From: an uncultured Turicimonas sp.
GTDB taxonomy: Bacteria; Pseudomonadota; Gammaproteobacteria; Burkholderiales; Burkholderiaceae_F
NCBI GenBank assembly: GCA_947854175.1
Contig: CANTYJ010000024.1
Span: 1 to 47,035 of the forward strand
Length of the DNA: 47,035 nucleotides
Reading direction: 5' to 3'
Shown: in pieces, positions 1 through 11,188 of the stretch
Layout of the letters: every line of letters begins with the position of its first letter
How positions within the stretch are numbered: position 1 is the stretch's first letter
Made by a program: the position numbers and the translations under genes
The notes under the pieces: model-generated
The model's input: only the letters and a program-made list of their open reading frames with translations
Databases searched by the model: none
What the model was told of the DNA's origin: nothing

Positions 1-2
1 TT

Positions 3-51
3 CCCGCGAAATTTAAAAGACTAAATTGTCAATAGCGTTCTATTTCACGGG
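3..51. repeat. Inverted repeat at the left edge, downstream of yheS
   Basis: CCCGCGAAAT (3-12) and ATTTCACGGG (42-51) pair at 9 of 10 positions around 29 bp. It may be a long-stem terminator-like structure for the minus-strand operon or part of a feature cut by the window edge. Confidence 0.3.
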
Positions 52-96
52 AGTTTGGGCATAACTGTCCTAAGAAAACGGCGGTCTGAACATTGT

Positions 97-1998
97 TTAT
101 TGAATTTGTTCTATTTTTTCTGATAGCTCAAGCCACTGCATCTCGAGTTCTTCAACCTCAGAAGCCACTTCTCCATGCTTTCTGATGGTCTCAGAAACCG
201 TTATTGAGTCTTGCTGATAAAAGTCTTCCTTCGCCAACTCTTCGTTGAGTTTTTTCAATTCCTCCGACAGTTTGGCCAGGTGCGTGTCAACTTTCTTTAA
301 TTCCTTCTGTAATGGTGCTTTTAGTGCTGAGAGTCTGGCTCGTTCTGCAGCTTCCTGTTTTCTTTGTTCTTTTCGGTTAACGGTATTAACTGGTTCTTCC
401 TTGCTCTGATTAGTAAGACCGCTCTCTTTTTTGTCTTCCAGAACAAGTTTTGCATAATCATCCAAATCGCCGTTAAATTCAGATACGGCACCTTTATGGA
501 CAATCCAGAGCTCTTCACACACAGCTCTTAATAAATGACGATCGTGGGAAACAAGCAGAACAGCCCCCTCGAAGGAAGACAAGGCTAAAGTCAGGGCTTC
601 TCTGGTTTCCATGTCGAGGTGGTTAGTCGGTTCGTCCAAAACGAGAAGATTTGGCTTAGTCCATGCGATTAAGGCTAAGGAAAGCCGTGCTTTTTCTCCA
701 CCTGACATCGGGCCGACAGGACTGTTAACCATGGAGTCACTGAATTTAAAGCGTCCTAAAAAGTTTCTGAGTTCCTGTTCGCGGACATCCGGCGCTAGCC
801 TCACAAAATGTTGAAGCGGAGTTTCATCTTCACGGAGCTGATCGAGCTGATGTTGAGCAAAATAGCCGATTTTTAAACCTGTACCGTATCTGATTTCACC
901 ACTGATTTTTGGCAATTCTCCGATTAACGTTTTGATAAGCGTCGATTTACCGGCACCATTGACACCGAGAATGCCTATTCTGTCCTGAGGTTCAACTTTA
1001 ACTTTGACATTTTTTAAAATGGGTTTGTCATCGTAACCACAAGCCAGTCCTTCGGCAAAAATAAGATGTTGAGGAATTTTTTCCGGCTCAAGAAATTCGA
1101 ATCTCCATCGTCCAGGACCTTTTAGCGGTTCAATAGATTTAAGTTTTTCAAGCATCTTAATTCTGGATTGTGCTTGTTTAGCTTTGGTTGCTTTGTAGCG
1201 GAAACGGTCAATGAACTTCTGCAAGTGAGCTGCTGTTTTTTCGTAGGCTTTTGAAGCAGCTTCCTGCTGTTTAACTTTTTCTGCACGGATTCTTTCGTAA
1301 TCAGAAAAATTACCGGAATAGCGGTGAATTGTGCCGTCTTCAATTGACCAGATCGTCTCTGAGACTCGGTCCAGGAACTCACGGTCGTGGGAAATCACAA
1401 CGATAGTCGCATCCTGGCCTTTTAACCAGCTTTCAAGCCAAATGACTGAGTCGATATCCAGGTGGTTCGTCGGTTCGTCAAGGAGCATCAAATCTGCGGG
1501 AGACAGTAAAGTCCGGGCTAAAGAAAGCCGGTTTCTCCAGCCGCCTGAAAACTCGGAAATTTTTCTGGAAGAATCGCCGTCTTTAAAACCAAGACCGTGC
1601 AAAATTTCCTGAGCTCTGGCATTAACCGCTCCTTCATTGATTTCTGTGTAGACGGCCAAAGCCTCGGCATACGCTAAATCGTCTTTTGACTGTTCAGCAA
1701 TCTTTAACTTGGCCTTTGCTGCTTGGAGTGGTTTATGGCCTTCCAAGACATAGTCCAAAGCAACCTGATCAGTATTTTCAATTCTTTGGGCAACGTGAGA
1801 GATTTTTTCGAATTCTGGGGCAGTGATATCACCGCTTTCCGTACCGATTTCTCCCAGAATTGCCGAAAATAAAGTGGATTTGCCGGATCCGTTTGGTCCA
1901 ACTAAACCGATTCTTTCACCGGGACTGCTGATTAAAGTTACACCGGAATAAAGAATGCGGGTTCCGCGGGCTAAAGATACATCCTGGAGTCTAAGCAT
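97..1998 (-). CDS. yheS: ABC-F family ATPase, YheS-like
   Basis: Soluble duplicated ABC ATPase of the ABC-F family, without membrane segments; family members act on ribosomes rather than in transport. Seen: first Walker A GPNGSGKS at residues 34-41, signature SGGWR at about 151, Walker B with DEPTNHLD ending near 181. The inter-domain linker at about 255-290 is basic and rich in K, R and Q. The second Walker A is GVNGAGKS at 345-352 and the second DEPTNHLD ends near 462. The C-terminal 90 residues are charged and coiled-coil-like. Length of 633 aa and sequence style match E. coli YheS more closely than Uup or EttA. It is the last gene of the queF-dap operon; its ATG overlaps the prmB stop by one base, suggesting translational coupling. 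The exact ribosomal role is not deducible. Confidence 0.93.
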   Translation of the reverse strand: MLRLQDVSLARGTRILYSGVTLISSPGERIGLVGPNGSGKSTLFSAILGEIGTESGDITAPEFEKISHVAQRIENTDQVALDYVLEGHKPLQAAKAKLKIAEQSKDDLAYAEALAVYTEINEGAVNARAQEILHGLGFKDGDSSRKISEFSGGWRNRLSLARTLLSPADLMLLDEPTNHLDIDSVIWLESWLKGQDATIVVISHDREFLDRVSETIWSIEDGTIHRYSGNFSDYERIRAEKVKQQEAASKAYEKTAAHLQKFIDRFRYKATKAKQAQSRIKMLEKLKSIEPLKGPGRWRFEFLEPEKIPQHLIFAEGLACGYDDKPILKNVKVKVEPQDRIGILGVNGAGKSTLIKTLIGELPKISGEIRYGTGLKIGYFAQHQLDQLREDETPLQHFVRLAPDVREQELRNFLGRFKFSDSMVNSPVGPMSGGEKARLSLALIAWTKPNLLVLDEPTNHLDMETREALTLALSSFEGAVLLVSHDRHLLRAVCEELWIVHKGAVSEFNGDLDDYAKLVLEDKKESGLTNQSKEEPVNTVNRKEQRKQEAAERARLSALKAPLQKELKKVDTHLAKLSEELKKLNEELAKEDFYQQDSITVSETIRKHGEVASEVEELEMQWLELSEKIEQIQ

Positions 1999-2891
1999 TA
2001 TGGCAAATCTTCCTTCTTGATTAAAAATACCTGATCATCGCCTCCGCTGGTTTGTAGCCAAGTTACATTTAAGTTTGGCCAGCGGGCATCAAAGGCTTCT
2101 TTGCCATTTCCTAATTCAACAATGAGGATTCCATCATCATTGAGATGTGAGCGGGCTTCTTCAAGTATCGTCTTGATTAAATCCATACCGTCTTCGCCGG
2201 CTACCAGTGCCAAACTCGGTTCATGACAATACTCACCGGGCAATTCTTTCATCGCCTGTTCCGTGACGTAGGGCGGATTAGAAATGATAACGTCGTATTT
2301 TGCCCCTTGAAGATTGGTAAAAAGATCACTTTGGATTGGGAAGACACGCTGCTCCAGTCCGTAATCTTCGATATTAATTTGAGCGACCTGTAAAGCCGCT
2401 TCGCTGATATCGACGGCATCGACCGTTGCATTCGGAAATTTATCCGCAGCAATGATAGCCAGACAAGCTGAACCTGTGCAGAGATCTAAAACGCTATGAA
2501 CCTCTTCAGGATTTTTAACCCAGGGTTGCAAATCGTTTTCTAAAAGTTCTGCAATATAGCTACGCGGTATAAGAACTCTGTCATCGACGAAAAAACGATA
2601 GCCGGTAAGCCACCATTCTTTGGTTAAGTAAGCTGTGGGAACCAGTTCATCACAACGACGTGAAATCTGATTAAGAACAAATTCACGTTCTTCTTCTGTC
2701 AGAGCGGCATCTAGAAATTTTTCTTCGAACTCCAGTTCAATTCCGATTGAACGGAGAACCAGAAAACCGGCTTCATCATAGGGATTATCGAAGCCGTGTC
2801 CATAGCAGACGGACGATGTATTCAGGCGTGTTACGGCATAACGGATAAAATCCCGGATAGTTCTGAGAGGAGCTGTGTTCTGTAAATTCAT
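1998..2891 (-). CDS. prmB: 50S ribosomal protein L3 glutamine N5-methyltransferase PrmB
   Basis: SAM-dependent methyltransferase expected to methylate a glutamine of ribosomal protein L3. Seen: an N-terminal helical recognition region (about 1-110), a SAM-binding motif I around DLCTGSACLAI at 136-146, an acidic second strand at about 157-162, and the substrate-amide motif NPPY at 205-208, diagnostic of the PrmB/PrmC group. The length of 297 aa fits PrmB. The paralogue PrmC acts on release factors and normally sits beside prfA, which is not present here. The context after dapE is the usual betaproteobacterial one and also favours PrmB. Starts 3 bp after dapE and overlaps yheS by one base. Confidence 0.92.
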   Translation of the reverse strand: MNLQNTAPLRTIRDFIRYAVTRLNTSSVCYGHGFDNPYDEAGFLVLRSIGIELEFEEKFLDAALTEEEREFVLNQISRRCDELVPTAYLTKEWWLTGYRFFVDDRVLIPRSYIAELLENDLQPWVKNPEEVHSVLDLCTGSACLAIIAADKFPNATVDAVDISEAALQVAQINIEDYGLEQRVFPIQSDLFTNLQGAKYDVIISNPPYVTEQAMKELPGEYCHEPSLALVAGEDGMDLIKTILEEARSHLNDDGILIVELGNGKEAFDARWPNLNVTWLQTSGGDDQVFLIKKEDLP

Positions 2892-2894
2892 TTG

Positions 2895-4049
2895 TTACCG
2901 TCCGATGAAAATATTGACTAGTGTTTGGTAATAAATTCCGGCAAGAGTGCTAATGTCCTTAACGGGGATTGACTCATTGGCTTTGTGGATAAGGTTATTA
3001 ACCGGTCCGAATTCCAGTACTTCAGGACACCACCGGCTAATAAACCGGGCATCACTTGTACCGCCGGAGGTCGACAACTGAGGTTGCATGCCGGTCACCT
3101 CTTCAATCGCTGAAGACAGAGCCGTCGCCAATTTATTTCCTTTGGTTTTAAAAGGAAAAGCACTTCTTGTCCATGAGACATCTGTTTGTTGTCCAAGTCC
3201 GCTAATTAATTCTTCAACCTTTTTTTCGATTTCTTCGTTGGTTAAGGCCGGACTGTAGCGGAAATTAAATTTAAGTTCGCAGGTTCCGGGAATAACATTA
3301 ACGGCACCGGTTCCGGCATGAATATTACTAATCTGGAATGAGGTCGGAGGAAATCCGTCAAAACCGTTATCCCACTTGATTTGCGTTAATCCATTGATTA
3401 GTTTTCCGGCCAGATGTACAGGATTTTCAAGTTTTGGAGTGTAGGCCACATGACCTTGTTCTCCATGAATAGTGACTTTACAGTTTAACGAGCCGCGGCG
3501 CCCGTTTTTTATTGTATCTCCCAAGTTTTTGGTACAAGTCGGTTCTCCGACGATGCAAAAATCGGGAAAAATATTCTTTTTCTTCAGTTCTTCTATGGCA
3601 TAAACTGTACCGTCTTTACCGTCTCCCTCCTCGTCGCTGGTTAATAGCATTCCGATAGAGCCGTTAAAGCCGGGATAATCTCTGATGAACTGCTTTGCTG
3701 CGAAAGCAAAGCAGACATCAGAAGTTTTCATGTCCTGAGTGCCGCGTGCGATAAGTCTGTTGTCCCGTAGAGTCGGAGTAAAAGGATCGGTATTCCAGCC
3801 TTCTCCGGGAGGCACAACATCCGTGTGTCCGGCAAAAAGAAGGAAAGGGCCGGGGCCTTTACCCTGCTTACAACAAAATAAATTTTTTGTCTCTCCGCGA
3901 TCAATAGATATAAACTCAAATCCCGTTGAAGTCAGGTAGCTCTCAAAGGCTTGCTGACATCCTTTATCATCAGGAGTGACAGAAGCTCTGCTGAGAATAT
4001 CTGATAACAATAGATTTAACTCATCGTGATCACTAGCGGCACTCTTCAT
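2895..4049 (-). CDS. dapE: Succinyl-diaminopimelate desuccinylase
   Basis: M20-family zinc peptidase that removes succinate from N-succinyl-LL-diaminopimelate, giving LL-DAP for lysine and peptidoglycan. Seen: first metal motif GHTDVVPPG (His75, Asp77), bridging Asp106 in ARGTQDMK, the catalytic and metal glutamates Glu140-Glu141 in SDEEGD, Glu169 in GEPT, the SGGTSDAR stretch at about 328-335, and the last metal ligand His355 in IHKANE. The usual ARGAADMKGS segment reads ARGTQDMKTS, but the metal-binding Asp is kept. The length of 384 aa is normal. Encoded 2 bp after dapD within the dapC-dapD-dapE run, so the whole succinylase branch is together. Confidence 0.95.
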   Translation of the reverse strand: MKSAASDHDELNLLLSDILSRASVTPDDKGCQQAFESYLTSTGFEFISIDRGETKNLFCCKQGKGPGPFLLFAGHTDVVPPGEGWNTDPFTPTLRDNRLIARGTQDMKTSDVCFAFAAKQFIRDYPGFNGSIGMLLTSDEEGDGKDGTVYAIEELKKKNIFPDFCIVGEPTCTKNLGDTIKNGRRGSLNCKVTIHGEQGHVAYTPKLENPVHLAGKLINGLTQIKWDNGFDGFPPTSFQISNIHAGTGAVNVIPGTCELKFNFRYSPALTNEEIEKKVEELISGLGQQTDVSWTRSAFPFKTKGNKLATALSSAIEEVTGMQPQLSTSGGTSDARFISRWCPEVLEFGPVNNLIHKANESIPVKDISTLAGIYYQTLVNIFIGR

Positions 4050-4051
4050 GA

Positions 4052-4858
4052 TTAATCTCTTAAAAGCTCATTGATGCTTGTCTTTGATCTGGTTTGTGCA
4101 TCAACACGTTTAACAATGACAGCGCAATTAAGGTTGTATTTACCGTCCTTGCTTGGCAGGCTTCCGGGAACAACGACGGAACCTTCGGGGACGCGTCCTC
4201 TGAAGATTTCGCCGGTTGTGCGGTCATAGATTTTTGTGCTTTGGCCAATGAAGACACCCATGGAGATAACACAGTTATCTTCAACAATGACGCCTTCTAC
4301 GATTTCGCTTCTTGCACCGATAAAGCAGTTATCGCCGATGATTGTCGGATTTGCCTGAAGAGGTTCTAAAACGCCGCCGATACCGACACCCCCGGATAAA
4401 TGGCAGTTTTTACCAACCTGAGCGCAGGAGCCGACGGTTGTCCAGGTATCAACCATGGTGTTTTCGCCGACATAGGCGCCAATGTTGACATAAGAAGGCA
4501 TCAAAACAGCACCAGGGGCAATGAAGCAACCACGGCGGGCAATTGCTCCCGGTACAACGCGGAAGCCGCCCTGACGGAACATTTCTTCATCATAGTCAGT
4601 AAATTTCAGTGGGATTTTATCGAAATAAGTAAAGTCTCCTGCCCGGGTGACTGTGGCCGGATGCATTCTGAATTCAAGCAATATAGCCTTTTTAACCCAC
4701 TGATTGACCTCCCATCGGCCGTCGACTTTCTCAGCAACACGCAATTCACCGCTTTCCAATTTTTGAATGACTTCATCAACTGCATTGCGAGCGTCAGGAC
4801 CCAAATGTTCAGCCTTTAATTCGAAGGATCTTTCAATTGTGTCTCTGATAAGTTCCAT
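4052..4858 (-). CDS. dapD: Tetrahydrodipicolinate N-succinyltransferase
   Basis: Transfers succinyl from succinyl-CoA to tetrahydrodipicolinate, opening the succinylase route to meso-DAP. Seen: an alpha-helical N-terminal domain (about 1-100), then a left-handed beta-helix of hexapeptide repeats (about 105-225) including [13 protein letters not shown] and [15 protein letters not shown], with the [12 protein letters not shown] segment typical of DapD. The length of 268 aa is near the family norm. A purine-rich GGAGATAAAGC stretch lies just before the ATG. It follows dapC by 11 bp and precedes dapE by 2 bp. Confidence 0.96.
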   Translation of the reverse strand: MELIRDTIERSFELKAEHLGPDARNAVDEVIQKLESGELRVAEKVDGRWEVNQWVKKAILLEFRMHPATVTRAGDFTYFDKIPLKFTDYDEEMFRQGGFRVVPGAIARRGCFIAPGAVLMPSYVNIGAYVGENTMVDTWTTVGSCAQVGKNCHLSGGVGIGGVLEPLQANPTIIGDNCFIGARSEIVEGVIVEDNCVISMGVFIGQSTKIYDRTTGEIFRGRVPEGSVVVPGSLPSKDGKYNLNCAVIVKRVDAQTRSKTSINELLRD

Positions 4859-4869
4859 GCTTTATCTCC

Positions 4870-6057
4870 TTATAGTTTAAAGTTTGCAATTCTTTGAGCG
4901 GCCTCCTTGACCTCTTCAGTTGTAGCAACTAAAGCGATACGTACATAGCCTGCTCCGGGATTGTTGCCATCCGAAAGAGTCCGTCCCAAGAAACTCCCCG
5001 GTAAAACGGTTATAGCTTGTTCTTCGTAAAGACGACGTGCAAAAACCTGATCATCAATCGGGGTTTTAGCCCAAAGATAAAAAGAGGCATCGGGCATCTG
5101 AATGTCCAATGTCTTTTGAATTAACGGCAGAGCAGCCTCAAATTTTTCTTTATAAAGTCTGCGGTTTTCTTTTACATGTTCTTCATCATTCCAAGCGGCG
5201 ATACTGGCTTTTTGAAGAGGGCCGCTCATTGCACATCCATGATATGTTCTGTACAAAAGGAAAGGTTTAATGAGTTTTTCATCGCCGGCAATAAAACCGG
5301 TTCTCATACCCGGGATATTCGAGCGTTTGGACAAGCTGGAAAAGACGATAATTTTATCGAAATCGTCACGGCCAAGCAGTTTGGCAGCTGCCAAAGCGCT
5401 TAACGGCGGATTGTCTTCATCAAAATAAATTTCGGAGTAGCACTCATCGCTACCGATTACAAAATCGTATTTATCTGCCAAATCAAATAATTTTTTCCAG
5501 TGTTCTAGCTTAAGAACTTTTCCGGTCGGGTTGCTGGGTGAGCATACGAAAACCAGCTGGGTGCGTTTGAGATCTTCGGGACTCAACGCCTTTTCCAAAT
5601 CCATAATGAAATTATTTTCTCTGGTGGTGGCAACATAGATCGGTTGAGCACCGGCCATCAAAGCGGCTCCTTCATAGATCTGATAGAAAGGGCAGGGCAT
5701 GACAACCGCTGCGTTTTTAGTACGATCAATCAGAGCCTGGGTAAACGAAAACAGTGCTTCTCTGGAGCCATTCACAGAAAGGATTTGGGTTGCCGGATCC
5801 AATGTGACACCGTGTCGCCTTTGATTCCAGTCGGCAACCGCCTGTCTTAACTCCATGTCACCCGGAGTGGATGGATATTTTTCAAATAATTTATGGTTGG
5901 ATGAAAGAGCATCCAATACGCATTGAGGGGCAGGATGTTTCGGTTCTCCGATGGATAAAGAAATGTGACGCATACCTTCAGGTAATTTTGCCCCTTCTAA
6001 TAATTTTTTTAATCTGGCAAAAGGATACGGTCTGGTCAAAGCTAAGTCTGGATTCAT
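4870..6057 (-). CDS. dapC: Succinyldiaminopimelate transaminase
   Basis: PLP-dependent fold-type I aminotransferase expected to form N-succinyl-LL-DAP from the 6-oxo intermediate using glutamate. Seen in the 395-aa product: substrate loop SIGEPKHP near 35-42, SPSNPTG at 173-179, the Asp of SDECYSE at about 204, the PLP Schiff-base lysine Lys244 in SLSKRSN, and a C-terminal Arg in GYVRIAL that binds the carboxylate. The start MNPDLALTRPYPF is preferred: the longer open frame up to 6132 would run into queF, while the family begins with this sequence. Its position directly upstream of dapD and dapE supports DapC over a generic AspC/ArgD enzyme. Confidence 0.92.
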   Translation of the reverse strand: MNPDLALTRPYPFARLKKLLEGAKLPEGMRHISLSIGEPKHPAPQCVLDALSSNHKLFEKYPSTPGDMELRQAVADWNQRRHGVTLDPATQILSVNGSREALFSFTQALIDRTKNAAVVMPCPFYQIYEGAALMAGAQPIYVATTRENNFIMDLEKALSPEDLKRTQLVFVCSPSNPTGKVLKLEHWKKLFDLADKYDFVIGSDECYSEIYFDEDNPPLSALAAAKLLGRDDFDKIIVFSSLSKRSNIPGMRTGFIAGDEKLIKPFLLYRTYHGCAMSGPLQKASIAAWNDEEHVKENRRLYKEKFEAALPLIQKTLDIQMPDASFYLWAKTPIDDQVFARRLYEEQAITVLPGSFLGRTLSDGNNPGAGYVRIALVATTEEVKEAAQRIANFKL

Positions 6058-6088
6058 AATATTTCCCGGGATTGAGGTTATAGAAGAC

Positions 6089-6508
6089 TTATCCTCTGGT
6101 CGGATCGTTTGTTTCGAATTCCGGCAGATCAACTTTCGGCTGTGGCTGCCATCCTTCTTTTCTGTGTTCTGCTACAACTGTTGTGTAGATGCCGCCGCGG
6201 ACCCACCACTTGGCTTTCAGTCTCATATAACGCGGCTGCAAGGCTTCGACGAGATCATCAAGAATCTTATTGGTAATGGCTTCATGAAAAGCACCTTCCT
6301 GACGGTAACTCCAGATATAGAGCTTAAGAGCTTTTAACTCAACATTTTTTTGATCAGGAATATAGTCTAACAATAAGGTGGCGAAATCCGGCTGTCCTGT
6401 CAGAGGACAAAGAGAAGTAAATTCCGGAATTTCAATGTGAATCAGATAATCTCTGTTTGGTTGCGGATTATCAAACGTTTCCAAACTTTTGCTAGGTTTC
6501 GTTGACAT
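6089..6508 (-). CDS. queF: NADPH-dependent 7-cyano-7-deazaguanine (preQ0) reductase, short form
   Basis: Reduces preQ0 to preQ1, the last free-base step before queuosine is inserted into tRNA. Seen: the nucleophilic Cys34 and acid Asp41 in CPLTGQPDF, and the QueF signature [14 protein letters not shown] at about 56-69. At 139 aa it is the short unimodular type known from Bacillus YkvM, not the roughly 280-aa duplicated type of E. coli. An SD-like GGAG lies upstream of the ATG. It is the first gene of the minus-strand operon, 31 bp before dapC. No other queuosine genes are in the window. Confidence 0.93.
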   Translation of the reverse strand: MSTKPSKSLETFDNPQPNRDYLIHIEIPEFTSLCPLTGQPDFATLLLDYIPDQKNVELKALKLYIWSYRQEGAFHEAITNKILDDLVEALQPRYMRLKAKWWVRGGIYTTVVAEHRKEGWQPQPKVDLPEFETNDPTRG

Positions 6509-6556
6509 TATTTAGTAACTCCAATAAATCTTGGTATTTCTTAATAAAAAATAACC

Positions 6557-6670
6557 ATGCCTGAAAAAGAAGACCAGGCTAAATACTTAAGTTTAGAAGA
6601 AATTTATGAACGGGAGCAGATTCTGAGCGGGTTTGTTCCGATTTTGGAAGGTAAGAAAAAACGCGGTTAA
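6557..6670 (+). CDS. Hypothetical 37-aa protein
   Basis: A short open frame starting MPEKEDQAKYLSLEEIYER and ending in the basic tail EGKKKRG. It is charged, with no membrane segment, cysteines or recognised motif. It lies between divergently transcribed queF (start 6508) and zipA (6887). No convincing SD precedes the ATG (AAATAACC). The composition (balanced E/K, regular hydrophobics in LSLEEIYEREQIL and SGFVPIL) looks protein-like rather than random, but at this length that is weak evidence. It could be a conserved small protein or a chance ORF in the upstream region of queF. Confidence 0.4.
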   Translation: MPEKEDQAKYLSLEEIYEREQILSGFVPILEGKKKRG

Positions 6671-6808
6671 ATGGAAAGTTAAATCACATATAAATAAAAG
6701 ACAATAAAAACAAAATGTTATATGGGACATACATAAAAAATGTAGAATGGGCGACGGCTTGCTTATAACACCTTCACAACAAATATAAACAATTCTGGAA
6801 AGTTATTT

Positions 6809-6821
6809 GTACATGTTGTAC
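6809..6821. promoter_or_regulatory. Inverted repeat upstream of zipA
   Basis: GTACA-TGT-TGTAC is a perfect 5-bp inverted repeat with a 3-bp spacer, about 65 bp before the zipA ATG. The flanking region from 6671 is very AT-rich and has several possible -10 boxes (for example TAGAAT at 6743-6748). It may be an operator; arms this short can also occur by chance. Confidence 0.2.
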
Positions 6822-6886
6822 TAAATCACTGAGAGAAACAATAAAATAACCGTTCAAAAAAGAGATTAGAAAAAGAGGTCAACCGG

Positions 6887-8230
6887 ATGAATTCTACTTT
6901 AGGCATGGTATTGACTGCCTTAGTTATAGTCTGCTGCGGAGCAGGAGGGATTTGGTATTGGTTAAAGATAAAAGAGGCACCGAAGAAAAATGAAACGAAC
7001 TCCAAACCAAATTTGTTATCAGGTGAACCTGTCTATAACCCATCAAAGTCAGCAGCCAATTCTGAAGTAAATACCAAAAGGGTAGCTTCAGAGCAACCGG
7101 AAGCATCTCCAGGTCAGCCGACGGAAGATACAATAAAGACAATTGAATCTGAAAGTGTGCCGCCCGTAGAAAAGAGCCCGTCAGCGGCTCAAGCTTCTCC
7201 CGTCTCAGGCAAATCAACAGAGTCTTCAGCCAAGCCTGTTGAAGGCTATAACTACGACACAACTGCAAAAAATCTGAAGGAAAAACATCAACAAAAGCAG
7301 AAGGATTTAATCAATTCTTCCTATGAGACCAGTATTCCTAGCTCTTACGAGCAGGATGCGATGTCTTTTGATGAAGCGTTAAGGTTTGAGAATATCAAGG
7401 CCGGCGATGTTCCAGCCCATAATCCTTTTTTGGAAGCCGCCTTTAAGATTAACTTTAAAACTCCGGTTACCGGTACTCAGTTACTTAAAGAGTTAGCTCC
7501 CATCAATACTCTCGAGCCTAAAGGCAGTTACCGTTTTTATGCTTTTGAAGATACTGCCAAACGTTGGGACAGACCGGAAGCCTATGGTATTTATTCTGCC
7601 GTTATTCTTTTTGTTCAACTGGCAGGAGCAAGCGGTGTTGTCAGTGATGTGTCCATTGCTTCCTTCATTCAGATAAAACAAAGAATCGAAATGAGACTTG
7701 ATGGTTCCAGTGATGAGATTGAAGAACAGGACATTAGCCAGAAATCCAAAAAGCTGACATCACTTTTGGCTGAGTTTGGCGTTCAAATAACGCTATATCT
7801 CAGATGCAGAAGAGAAATTACCACAGACGAGTTTGAAAAGGTTTCAAGCGAACTTGGTTTCAAGAGAATTACAGCGAAGAGCTATGAAAAATTGGGTGAG
7901 CTCGTACAAACTGCTGACGGAAAGTATTCCAAAAACAGAAAAGGGGCTATATCGGTTAACTGGATATCTCCGAACTATGTTGCTGTTTCGCTTTTTGTTG
8001 CCTTACAGACGCCGGAATCACAACCGTTAAAGACACTTTTGATGGCAACAAATGCCTTTGCCGGCCCATTTGATGCTGAAATTGTCGATCAACAGGGTTA
8101 TCCGATTGACGGCACCGTACTGACGACTTTACGCAAAGAAGTTGACAAGTTCTATGCCCTGATGAGAGAAAGAGGCTTAGAGCCCGGAAGTGAAACAGCC
8201 CACCGGTTGTTTACAAAAACAGACGCATAA
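6887..8230 (+). CDS. zipA: Cell division protein ZipA-like, FtsZ-binding membrane anchor
   Basis: Probable ZipA: an inner-membrane protein with a cytoplasmic C-terminal domain that binds the FtsZ tail and tethers the Z ring. Seen: one N-terminal hydrophobic segment (about 5-26) followed by a KIKEAPKK basic stretch, which gives the ZipA topology. A long low-complexity linker rich in P, S, E, K and T runs to about residue 130, and a folded C-terminal region of about 300 aa ends in a segment of alternating strands and helices. Sequence identity to ZipA is not obvious by eye. The main support is topology plus position directly before ligA, the arrangement in beta- and gammaproteobacteria. The smc gene that often precedes zipA in betaproteobacteria is absent. 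An AGAGGT SD lies before the ATG. Confidence 0.75.
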   Translation: MNSTLGMVLTALVIVCCGAGGIWYWLKIKEAPKKNETNSKPNLLSGEPVYNPSKSAANSEVNTKRVASEQPEASPGQPTEDTIKTIESESVPPVEKSPSAAQASPVSGKSTESSAKPVEGYNYDTTAKNLKEKHQQKQKDLINSSYETSIPSSYEQDAMSFDEALRFENIKAGDVPAHNPFLEAAFKINFKTPVTGTQLLKELAPINTLEPKGSYRFYAFEDTAKRWDRPEAYGIYSAVILFVQLAGASGVVSDVSIASFIQIKQRIEMRLDGSSDEIEEQDISQKSKKLTSLLAEFGVQITLYLRCRREITTDEFEKVSSELGFKRITAKSYEKLGELVQTADGKYSKNRKGAISVNWISPNYVAVSLFVALQTPESQPLKTLLMATNAFAGPFDAEIVDQQGYPIDGTVLTTLRKEVDKFYALMRERGLEPGSETAHRLFTKTDA

Positions 8231-8237
8231 AGATTTT

Positions 8238-8255
8238 GGCCCGGACAACCGGGCC
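8238..8255 (+). terminator. Stem-loop after zipA
   Basis: GGCCCGG, loop ACAA, CCGGGCC: a perfect 7-bp GC stem 8 bp after the zipA stop, followed by TAAATTTT rather than a clean T run. It could end part of zipA transcription or stabilise the 3' end. ligA begins 116 bp further on. Confidence 0.55.
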
Positions 8256-8361
8256 TAAATTTTGGGTGAATGAGATGATAGTAAGAAGAATCTCAAATGG
8301 GCACAAAGCGAGGTAAAAAAGCACTTTTTCTATTTAGACTTTTCAGAAAGAATTTTTCTAA

Positions 8362-11184
<2,823 letters not shown>

Positions 11185-11188
<4 letters not shown>

